Part shown: one piece after another, positions 1 to 7,713 of the stretch
How positions within the stretch are numbered: the first letter of the stretch is position 1
How the letters are laid out: each line of letters starts with the position of its first letter
Assembly: GCA_002284615.2 (NCBI GenBank)
Contig: MU069828.1
Location: 271,182-290,992, forward strand
Source: Dunaliella salina
Taxonomy: Eukaryota; Chlorophyta; Chlorophyceae; Chlamydomonadales; Dunaliellaceae
Length of the DNA stretch: 19,811 nucleotides
Direction: 5' to 3'
Position numbers and translations under genes: made by a program
Notes under the pieces: model-generated
What the model was told of the DNA's origin: nothing
The model's input: only the letters and a program-made list of their open reading frames with translations
Database searches by the model: none

Positions 1-95
<95 letters not shown>
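1..95. repeat. (AC)n microsatellite at left edge
   Basis: An uninterrupted AC dinucleotide tract starts at the window edge and ends directly at the AG that precedes the first exon. It appears to be the 3' end of an intron of the DCC-like gene, so the tract replaces the usual pyrimidine-rich stretch before the splice acceptor. Its full length is unknown because the window begins inside it. Confidence 0.97.
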
Positions 96-96
<1 letters not shown>

Positions 97-98
<2 letters not shown>

Positions 99-233
99 CT
101 TAAAGGACACCGATGCCTTGAAGGCCCTGTTCAACGAAGTTGGTCTTGACTGGGTTGTAAAGCTGACGGAGCTGCCAATCATTGCTGGACTTGTCAACAT
201 TTTGTACAAAGATTTGTCTGCCAGCCGCCTCAA
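97..233 (+). CDS. Internal or penultimate exon of a DCC (DUF393) family thiol-disulfide oxidoreductase-like protein, partial gene
   Basis: The stretch is open for 45 codons between an AG acceptor at 95-96 and a GTAAGT donor at 234. It encodes a peptide containing LFNEVGLDWVVKLTELP and then LVNILYKDLSASRL. This resembles the C-terminal part of plant plastid DCC-family proteins, where a similar EVGLGWV...LAD.VY...A.YRL pattern follows the N-terminal DxxCxxC redox motif (recalled, not searched). The redox motif itself would lie in exons left of the window. The exon starts in phase 0 and ends in phase 2. Two good acceptors could begin the last exon: AG at 435-436, preceded by CTAAC and a pyrimidine tract, giving about 21 codons, or CAG at 578-580, giving only three codons before TAG at 588-590. 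I cannot choose between them. Alternative: an unrelated helical protein. Confidence 0.55.
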
Positions 234-1217
234 GTAAGTCATGACTGCTTCCAAGTGAAGGAAGTGAAAAAAATATGAGGTGTGATGGTGGGGACCAAAA
301 GGGTAAGAATGGGAAATTAGGCGACGGGAGCTTGTTGAAAAATGTGTGTTGCTAGCAAAAAGTGCAATCCCACTCGAATTTTTCTCCATGAGAGCTGCGC
401 AGTAATTATTTCTCTTGCTAACTTTGCCTGTCTTAGCTGTATGCATAAGGGGTGGTTGTTGGGGTTGGCATGTGCATTTTTGTTAAGGGGTGTGCTCTAA
501 TACCTGATGCCCGTACTCACATCATACCCTCAAACTCTTTGTTTTGTTATTGAGATTAAATGAGGTGGTTTTTGCTTCAGTCATTTGTAGAGAGCTCTGC
601 AATGGTGACCTTGCCACTTTGAATGTGGGGAGGAGTTGAGAAACCAAGAAGCATCGTCACAGATTTTCTGAAAACCTCGTGATTTTTGCTGACTGGCTGA
701 GTCGCTTTGCATCCTTTTAGTCACTTGTTTGAATCCTTTGGAGGTCTGTCGGCACAGACATTCACAAAGAAAGCACGTGGAGTAAAAGCCTCGAAGTGAA
801 AATTGATCTTTCCTGGACATGCTAACGTCCTAAACATTTGGTTCTCTTTGATCCTGTTTGTCTTGCTCCTCTTGCCATGAATGTCGGTTTCTCAGAACAG
901 GTAAGGCAATCATGGTGTAGTGCCTGAGCTTCTCCACGACACCAGCCCCACCATACCAGCTTACTGCTCCCAGTTGCTCCATGCTCGCCTTGGCAGTGTC
1001 TTTCTCCTCTACTAAAACAGTTCTAACATCAATGCCCCTCATACCCACAGATGCTGTTCCAGCAAAAGCCCTCTTGCCTTCACTGTAACCTGGTGTACAT
1101 CCAAATCCGTCCCCTCGGATGAACTGCTGCATTCCCCTCTGTACTTGCAGATCAGCAGGGGGGATAACACTTGATCTCAGCCTCTGCTGTGCATGTGCAG
1201 CCATTGCTGTGCTGGTG
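234..1217. other. Intron/3' end of the DCC-like gene, then unrecognised sequence with two minus-strand ORFs
   Basis: The first part should hold the last intron and 3' end of the DCC-like gene. From about 591 onward I recognise no gene. On the minus strand two reading frames stay open, 581-820 (79 codons) and 830-1237 (135 codons). The longer one includes a Gly/Arg-rich segment and the phrase GAVSWYGGAGVVEKL, which reads like real protein sequence rather than a low-complexity accident. No known domain is apparent, and no splice or start context supports either. They may be a relic of an uncharacterised repeated gene or chance ORFs. Confidence 0.3.
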
Positions 1218-1740
1218 CAGGGCGTGCACCTAATCACCTACTGAATCTGCTATTCAATGCTCAATTATCCTGCTGGCTCCTGAGGCTTCAGGTCTCGACC
1301 CATTCCTATTCCAATTTCAATGCGTGCGCCGCACCTTTGGTGGCGCTGGAGACACCATCATTTCAGCGCTTGTGCATACCTTGCCCAACTTCTTGCCTGA
1401 CTTTCCTAATGCTCAATTTTCCTGCTGGCTCTTGGGGCTTCAGTCTTGGCCCATGTCTATTCCACTTTCTACTGTGTGCACTGCAGTCTTGGGGGCGCTG
1501 GAGACGCTGTCATTTCAGCGCTCGTGCACACCCTGCCTGTGCAGCCCAATTTCTTGCCTTACTATCCCAACGCTCAATTCTCCTGCTGGCTCTTGAGGCT
1601 TCAAGTCTTGACCCATTTCTATTCCATTTCCATGGTGTGCGCTGCAGTCTGGGGGGCGCTGGAGACGCTGTCATTTCAGCGCTCGTACACTCCCTGACTT
1701 TGCTGCCCAATTTCTTGCCCAGCTTTCACGGTCTTGGGCT
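1218..1740. repeat. Tandem repeat, about 3 units of 152-161 bp
   Basis: The block repeats a unit that contains TCCTGCTGGCTC, a GGCTTCA segment, GACCCATT..., GGCGCTGGAGAC and TCATTTCAGCGCT. The TCCTGCTGGCTC landmark occurs at about 1268, 1420 and 1581, so the period is 152 then 161 bp; a weaker unit precedes and a partial one follows. Long ORFs run through the block in all plus frames and one minus frame. Since neither period is divisible by three, the repeats fall in shifting frames, so these ORFs are not repeat proteins. Confidence 0.85.
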
Positions 1741-2299
1741 GCTGCTATTTTGGAAGAGGGCGCAATGCAGGAGGGGTGCACCTTGCAGGAGCACGGACAA
1801 CGCTGAATGAATCGTTAGAACCTGTACCATACTTAGAGCCCTGCCCTGCTGCTGCTCATTTAAATGAGCTTGACAGCATTCAACTTCATTATTTGATTAC
1901 TAGCATGTTGGCACGCGCAGCCGTTTGTCTGACCATGAATGCTGCTTGAGGCCTTGTTTACCCTTCTCGGCTATCCTTCTAACCCAGCGCTTTGATGTCA
2001 GGAGGGAGGAGAAGATGGTGGTGACTCAGAAGCTCAGAGAATTTTGACTTCAGAGTAAGATAGCTTGATGGTATTGAGAGGTGCAGAGTCAGAAGCAGCT
2101 GCCTGGACGAGACAGAATCATGCTGTCACTAGTGCAGAGCTGTGTATCAATGTTTTTTGGAGGAGTGACACTTCCTTAAAATGCACATTTTTGCCTTCGC
2201 GCCCACTCAAGATTGGGGCAATATGTTTTTTCCTTCATCTCCAAGTTCGTAGTTGGCTTTTTGATCCATACAGCCAACTCTATTCTTGTTTTTATGCAA
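1741..2299. other. Unassigned sequence, no gene seen
   Basis: I see no recognisable protein, RNA gene or element boundary here. Short ORFs occur in several frames without domain-like content. The right end may already be the degraded 5' part of the family 2 relic that becomes recognisable from about 2300. Confidence 0.4.
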
Positions 2300-2697
2300 A
2301 CTCGAGTATGGTGTCATGCTGGTATGTGTAAGCTTTCCTAACCACCAACACGAGCCTTCATCCAAGCTCACAGCCCAAGCTGTCAAACTTACTAACAAAG
2401 AGATCAGCAGCTCCCTCGGATACGATCCGAGGAAAATTACCCTCAAACGAGATATAAGGTAAGGTTAGGTTACACCGCTTTATCTGCCTGCAAGGGCAGC
2501 TGAGATAACAAATAAGAGATAAATGTAATATGCACTGGGACTATTTACACACAAAAGTAAGCCCTGAAAACATTTTCCCTTTTTTTCCTTTTCTTTCTTT
2601 GTGCCTGCTTTCCTGTCTTGTGATAACATGGATAGCGTTAATCACATGGTTCTCAGATGTCCAGACCCAACGATGTGTGGGATACACATCAATAGGT
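2300..2697 (+). pseudogene. Family 2 retroelement relic (copy k), left part: linker and zinc-knuckle region
   Basis: The translation carries SSKLTAQAVKLTNKEISSSL followed by ITLKRDI at about 2360-2455, which lines up with the RNase H-to-knuckle linker of the copy at 6110-6200. It then carries DSVNHMVLRCPDPTMCGIH at about 2628-2690, the second half of the CX2CX7HX4C knuckle; the first cysteine is lost. Between them, 2456-2530 is diverged or inserted sequence. The frame is broken by shifts and stops. The reading is cut at 2697 by the minus-strand family 1 element and resumes at 4619. This is a fossil and expresses no intact product. Confidence 0.65.
2667..2697. repeat. Left 31 bp direct repeat (target-site duplication) flanking the family 1 element
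   Basis: This stretch, coding for PTMCGIHINR in copy k, is repeated at 4588-4618 with 28 of 31 bases matching. The two copies bracket the whole minus-strand family 1 element, as expected for a duplication made at insertion. Confidence 0.75.
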
Positions 2698-4587
2698 AAG
2701 GTAAGGGTACATGCCTATGTATGCCTCAAGGGTTACAAGGGGTGGCCTACAGCCCGAGGGGGTTACAAGGGTTACAAGGGGTGGTCTACAGCCCGCGACT
2801 CCGGCTGGTTGGCTGCTGGTGAAACAATCTCAGCCAGCATCAAAAATTGAAGCCAACTCTGACAAAAATTTAGAAAACATGTACGAGTCTTGATCTAGAA
2901 AAACATTGATCTCAGGATCAGTCAAAACGTGGTAGCTCACCAAAAAAGGAATGAAGTCAGTGTTTGGAAGTTGGGCAAAAGTATGTAATGGTTTGAAAAG
3001 ATCAATGAACAAGTCCTTGTATTTTCTGCGCAGCTCACACATCTCCAGGCAATCGCAATAGAAGAGAACATGTTTCTCGTCCTGGACTTCAGCGCACTCA
3101 CACTTATCGCAAATATTTGAACCACCTAGCCATTTACAGGATTCGACCCTCAAGCAGTGGGCACGAAGCCCAAACCTACTCACATTCCTCATGACTCCTT
3201 TATCCAAATCTTTAAATTAAATAAATAAGTTGGGATACAAAAGGGTGTGCGAGCTGTTTGATTTAAAGGCCTTCCGCACCAATAATGGTAAGTCACTGCT
3301 TTCCTGCCAGGACAGTGTTCACTCCTCGGGGACTTAGAGCATCCGCTTCTCTCCATACCTTCTGCTGCCTGTACCTCAAATCCCATAAGAAATCCTGCAT
3401 GGGGATCTTAGAAGCACTCAACATCTTCTGCTTAAACATATCCTCATGGCGCATGCCATTAAAGGCTGTAGACACTTGCGCAGACCAACAAGAATCTTCC
3501 CTATTAGCCAGGAGCAAAACCGCTTTTAGCACTCTTCGTAACGTCTGACTGTTCAAGTCAAGCATACTATTGAAAAACTTAATAGTGGCTCTAAACCAAT
3601 AAGTTGTAGAGGCTCTTGGCCACAATCTCTCAATACTGGCCAGTTTGTAGCAGAACTCTTCACACCTAGAAAACGCCTTAAAGAGCACAATTACCTTTTC
3701 TGCAATTGGCTTTTGAACTCACTGCCTTCTTGTAGGTATTCAGTTCCCCACACTTGGCACGCATACATCCCAGCCGGAATGCCCGGCATACACCGCAGAG
3801 AGCCAAATCAGAGCGTGTGGCCTATTTCCCAGGCCATGTTCATGTACAAACTTCTTAATCCTTTGCTGGGCAGCCATGTAAGACCGCACAGCATTTTCTC
3901 TGACGCCTTCAGATTCATTTTCAACAAGCATACCGAGGTATTTAAACTGCTCTTTTTCCAGGTAGAGCCACATCTCCATACATGAAGATAGGCAAGGAAA
4001 AAAACGGCCTACTACTAAAGTGCAGGACCTCTGACTTGGACGTGTTGACAGTCAGCCCTTTTTTTGTTGCATAAGTCCGTAACCTATTTAACATAACCTG
4101 CATTTCACCTAAATCATTAATGGTTAAACTCAGGTCATCAGCGTATACGGCACACCATTTACTCCACCTCCTATCAAAGCACCTTCTATCCCTTCACTGA
4201 TTTATCTGCCCGTGTCATTGATGTACAGGGAAAACAAGAGAGGGGACAGAGGACAACCTTGCTTAACCCCATTTGTAGGGTGCACACGTGCCCTTTTATC
4301 CCCATCCATCAAACTATATTCATCATACTGGTACATTCATTTAATTGCCGCATGCAGAACTTCTACTTGAAGTAGTGCAGGCATGGCAATGCGTTGCAGA
4401 TGGTCCCTAAGTTGCAAGCGAGGTATAGTATCATTTGCTTGAGAGGAGTCTATGAATTTGCTTGAGAGAAGTCTATGAATTTGCTTGAGAGAAGTCTATG
4501 AATTTGCTTGAGAGAAGTCTATGAAGGCAGCATGCAGTCTAGGTGATTGCTGCGGTTTGAGGTTCATGCCTCAAGTGGGCAACTGAG
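2698..4587 (-). pseudogene. Family 1 non-LTR retrotransposon, 5'-truncated: reverse transcriptase plus C-terminal zinc knuckle
   Basis: Read on the minus strand, the element starts with RT motif A (FIDFSQA, about 4434-4545). It continues with DTIPRLQLRDHLQRIAMP, then NGVKQGCPLSPLLFSLYIND (about 4235-4290), and VYADDLSLTINDL with the catalytic YADD at 4134-4145. After these come FKYLGMLVE (about 3935), a helical region, and a knuckle CDKCECAEVQDEKHVLFYC (CX2CX9HX4C, about 3055-3115). The coding part ends at a stop at 2830. The 3' UTR carries CGGGCTGTAG twice and TTGTAACCC-type repeats. No RNase H or endonuclease is present; the 5' half with any endonuclease is missing. Frameshifts between the QGCPLSP and YADD blocks and in the motif A repeats kill the ORF. 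It sits inside copy k between 31 bp direct repeats. Confidence 0.88.
4434..4525 (-). repeat. Four tandem copies of a 23 bp unit inside RT motif A
   Basis: The plus-strand unit TTTGCTTGAGAGAAGTCTAT plus GAA is repeated four times, with one G/A change in the first copy. On the minus strand it encodes the FIDFSQA core of RT motif A, which contains the first catalytic aspartate. Since 23 is not divisible by three, each extra copy shifts the frame. Confidence 0.95.
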
Positions 4588-4618
4588 CCAACAATGTGTG
4601 GGATACACACCAATTGGT
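4588..4618. repeat. Right 31 bp direct repeat flanking the family 1 element
   Basis: Partner of 2667-2697 with three mismatches. It overlaps an 18 bp perfect palindrome, ACACACCAATTGGTGTGT, at about 4606-4623, which is not present in the left copy. Confidence 0.75.
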
Positions 4619-4815
4619 GTGTGGTGTAGGCACCATGTGGGCCTCTGCGTAAAATGCCTCGCTTTACTAGGTTGACTTGGCAGTCCCCAACATGCTGTCA
4701 TACAATCAAAACAATCACCAACAAATATATTGCTAATGGCCACCCGGGCCCTCTCTGCCAATCAACCAAGTACCTAAACAAATGACATAAATGCAACGCC
4801 TACGGGCCCGNCAAC
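4619..4815 (+). pseudogene. Family 2 relic (copy k), right part
   Basis: Reading resumes with RHHVGLCVKCLALL (about 4632-4675), which matches RHHAGLSLRVNALSEG in the copy at about 6360. It continues to ATRALSANQPST (about 4735-4775), which corresponds to the block just before the PD motif in other copies. The PD itself is degraded. A stop in the middle and frame changes at the junction show it is dead. The match on both sides of the family 1 element is the evidence that this is one interrupted copy. Confidence 0.55.
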
Positions 4816-5039
4816 ATATTCATCTACATGCGAGCAGCTTACACCTGAATTCTTGAGGCCAATTACCTAAACGGTTAGGGTTCAGGGTGAGGTTTTTGGG
4901 TTTAGGGTTTGGTAAACCCTGTCACCTTCCTTTCTGTAGCAGACATCCTTTGAGCCCCAAAGGCACCTACACTTCAGATATTAATTGCACGTTGTTGGTT
5001 GTGTCCAGTGTAGACTCCACACTGTCGGACTTTCAGCTC
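4816..5039. other. Spacer with interstitial telomere-like repeats
   Basis: It contains one N at 4811 just outside and a G/T-rich stretch at 4872-4920. Sequence downstream, 4930-5039, may be degraded RNase H coding sequence of the next family 2 copy, but I cannot align it convincingly. Confidence 0.4.
4872..4920. repeat. Short interstitial telomere-like repeat (TTTAGGG type, degenerate)
   Basis: The stretch contains GGTTAGGGTTCAGGG, then GGGTTTAGGGTTTGG and the inverted AAACCCT. These are degenerate units of the plant/green-algal telomere repeat TTTAGGG, in both orientations. The array is too short for a telomere and may mark an old break repair or an insertion. Confidence 0.6.
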
Positions 5040-5157
5040 TACTTTTACTCAATCGTCACACTGTGGCACCTGCACCTGTCACAACACCTAGCTCTCATAC
5101 TGCCCCCACGGAAACCACAGACATTGTGCTTTCAGATGCCCGGGACCCATTCCACCA
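5040..5157 (+). pseudogene. Family 2 retroelement relic (copy d), left part: post-RNase H linker
   Basis: The clear part is TAPTETTDIVLSDARDPFH (about 5100-5155). It aligns with the linker after RNase H in the other copies, such as DITFPCATLEGNPFHD near 9030. The reading is cut by the minus-strand family 1 copy and resumes with FYWLSLKTSHAHN at about 5886, matching TTWLAFVETS in the 7714-10841 copy. RNase H itself is not recognisable upstream. Confidence 0.5.
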
Positions 5158-5877
5158 GTTCAAGGGTTTACAAGGGGGTTGCCTACAGCCCGGGACTCTG
5201 GCTGATCGGTTGCTAGTGCAGCATTCCCAACCAGCATCAAAAATCGAAACCAAGCATGACAGAATTTTGAAAATCTGCACGAGTTTTGATTTAGAAAGCA
5301 TTGACCTCAGGGTATCAGTCATGACATGAAAGCAAGCTAAGAAAGGAATGAAGTCAGCATTTGGTGGTCCGGTGAAAGCATGCAATGGCCGGAACAAACC
5401 CATAAACAAGTCTGTGTACTTTTTGCGCAGTTCACACCTTCATGCACTTGCAATAGAAAGAGCATGTTTCTTGTCTTGGACTTCAGCACACTCACATTCA
5501 CCACAAACATTTGAGCAACCCAGCCATTTACACGATTCAACATTCAAGCAATGGGCATGAAGCCTGAACCTGCTCACTCTCCTCGTACCTTTTCTACCCA
5601 GATCCTTGAATAAACATAATGGGATGCAAAAGTGTGTACGTGCTGTTGGATGCACTGGCTCACCGCACCAATGATGGTAAGTCACTGCTTTCTTGTTCAC
5701 CTCTCGGGGATTGAGAGTCTCTGCTTCCCTCCAAACCTTTTGCTGTCAATGCCTCAACCCCTCTAAAGATTCCTGCATTGGAAGCATTTTTTGTTTAAAA
5801 ATATCCTCTGAGTGCATGCCTCTAAAAGCTGCAAACCCATATGCAAACCATCAGGTCTCATCCCTCTCAGCAAGGTG
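5158..5877 (-). pseudogene. Family 1 non-LTR retrotransposon, short 5'-truncated copy (C-terminal knuckle region)
   Basis: On the minus strand it encodes MHSEDIFKQKMLPMQ and QQKVWREAETLNPREV (about 5700-5830), then AVTYHHWCGEP, RRVSRFRLHAHCLNVESCKW and a knuckle region with GECECAEVQDKKHA (about 5460-5515). All are close to the copy at 2830-3500. It ends with CGGGCTGTAGGCAACCCCCT and a TTGTAAACCC tail. The RT core is absent. Stops and frameshifts are present. TTCCACCA occurs at both flanks (5150-5157 and 5878-5885), and removing the element joins the family 2 frame on either side. Confidence 0.82.
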
Positions 5878-7215
5878 TTCCACCATTTCTACTGGCTCTC
5901 ATTGAAGACCTCTCATGCACACAATCATGGCATGCATCGCTCCCATGCTTTTCCAATCCAGTACCTCACCAACCTCATGACAAAATTTAAGTACACATGC
6001 ACAAACAGCGTAGGCTTGGCTCTGCTGATACTTCTGGTTACCACTATAATAGATGGCAGAAGCTCAACACTGCCCCGCCATCTGCTTCCCCACCGCCACG
6101 GTCGACACCCAAGCTCACATTCCAAACTGTCAACTTGCTAACAAGGATCAGCGACTCCTTTTGGACAAATCCAGATATTACCCTCAAACAGCAAATTAAT
6201 GTAGTAAAATATCGAAGATGCACTATACACATGAAAAACATGTCTTCAATTTCAACTATTTTTCCAGCTCTGCAAGATGTCCACTCTGTGGTGACGAAGA
6301 CAGCATTGATCGCATACTCCTCAGGTGTACCAACTCCACAATTTGTGGGATGCACACCAAGAGACACCATGCAGGTCTTAGTCTCCGTGTTAATGCCCTC
6401 AGTGAAGGCCGGTATGGCCCATCCCTTATTGGTATGAATGGCTGCAGTAACGAGAGACTCCAGGAACAGGTCATGCAAGTCCATGAAAATACAAAATCTA
6501 GCGTTCCTGATTGGGTGTTCCCTAATGGTACTCGCTCCTTAGCCCGCCACCAAAGCCGCCCGGATGCTATCTTCGTGCGCTCTATCCCAGGCCGACCAGT
6601 CCACCATGATCCCTCTAACTAGAGGGATCTTATAAGATCCCTGATCGTGATAGGGACATCCACCTCGTTGAATTAAAATGCTGCCCCAATACCAGCCCCT
6701 TCATTACATAGGAACGTGCAGCAGCTCATATGCCCACACTGTAACCAAACTTTAATCATGCAGCTCAAGAAATCCAAACAGGAATAACAAAGTGACTTTA
6801 AATATCACCTTAATTGGTGTGGCTGGCACTATTTACAACGAATACACAATCAAACCTCTTAGAATCTAGGCCTTACCAAGCAAAAAGCTAAATCCTCAGC
6901 AACTAAGCTTAATTGCCACGCCATTAAAAAATTGACGTCCATCGTTAACACCAGACATGTTCTTCATTTTCAGGGGGGGGTCTGATGGGCATGCGGCGGA
7001 GGAGAGAAGGAGAAGGATCATCCGAGCGTCCAGAAGCATGGCAGACAACCCCTCAGATCCACATTAGCTCTGTTCCTGGCTCTCTCCTAGGCTAGCTATG
7101 TCTAGTGTAGGCTCTGAGGGCCTTCTGGTGAGGCCACTGCTAGCTTGCTAGCTTGCTAGCTTGTTAGTTAGGGGACCTTCCCTTCATTAACGCGGCCTCT
7201 GGCCTGTGTAGACCT
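5878..7215 (+). pseudogene. Family 2 retroelement relic (copy d), right part: zinc knuckle, PD-(D/E)XK-like nuclease and 3' UTR
   Basis: After the linker (FYWLSLKTSHAHN; KLTFQTVNLLTRISDSFW at about 6115-6170) comes the knuckle CPLCGDEDSIDRILLRC (about 6278-6330), where the usual histidine is arginine. SRPDAIFV follows with PD at 6560-6565. IHLVELKCC places Glu at 6670-6672 and Lys at 6676-6678, giving a PD...ExK layout typical of restriction-like endonucleases. The C-terminal domain has ITLIGVAGTIYNEYTIKPLR (about 6810-6860) and ends in NPSDPH and a stop near 7060. The 3' UTR (7063-7215) is shared, inverted, with 11133-11395. Several frameshifts and stops interrupt it. Confidence 0.75.
7139..7162. 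repeat. Three tandem GCTAGCTT octamers in a family 2 3' UTR
   Basis: GCTAGCTT is repeated three times exactly and a fourth degenerate unit, GTTAG, follows. The corresponding position of the inverted copy near 11215 lacks this expansion, so it is a local slippage event. Confidence 0.85.
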
Positions 7216-7713
7216 CATTTCAATATTTTCCCCTTTAAACCTCCAAGACAAACTTTTTTAAATTATGCATGAAAAGCACAAAATGGGGACAGCAAACCTT
7301 GGCACTTACAGCTATGGAAATTGGCAAAATCTGCTTAGGATGTCCAACGCTCAACCAAATGCTCATTCCAAAATCAGTAATGCTTTCTGGCATATGAAAG
7401 CTGTGACCCTCAAAGAACAGACCAATGTCCACAAGCATCGAACAGACACCTTATACAATGGCAAGCATACCAGACTCTTCAACAATCACCCTGGGCCCGC
7501 TCTCTGCCCTCTACGTGGTGCATCTGATAGCACCTCCCATACCCTACTCAGATCCACGCACCCAATTATAAGTAAAATGAACATAACTTGCCACCATCAA
7601 GCATTCAGCATCTGTGGTGAAACACTCAGAAAAGGAAACTATGGACCTTACATCATCATTATGGATGCATGCAATNCAGAAAGACTTTACTACCTGGAGA
7701 TGGAAAGTCCTGA
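7216..7713 (+). pseudogene. Family 2 retroelement relic (copy e), first part: linker and zinc knuckle
   Basis: The frame reads NLQDKLF, a stop, then IMHEKHKMGTANLGTYSYGN, KISNAFWHMKAVTLKEQTN, CPLRGASDSTSHTLLRST and LRKGNYGPYIIIMDACNXER. This parallels the linker and knuckle of the other copies. The second and last cysteines of CX2CX7HX4C are replaced by Arg and Ser. The reading stops at the TSD GTCCTGA (7707-7713) where the minus-strand copy f is inserted, and resumes at 10842. An N lies in the motif at 7676. Confidence 0.75.

Noticed and set aside
1193..1810. 205-codon plus-strand ORF
   Set aside because: It runs through the tandem repeat of about 155 bp, whose period is not a multiple of three. 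Successive units are read in different frames, and openness reflects composition.
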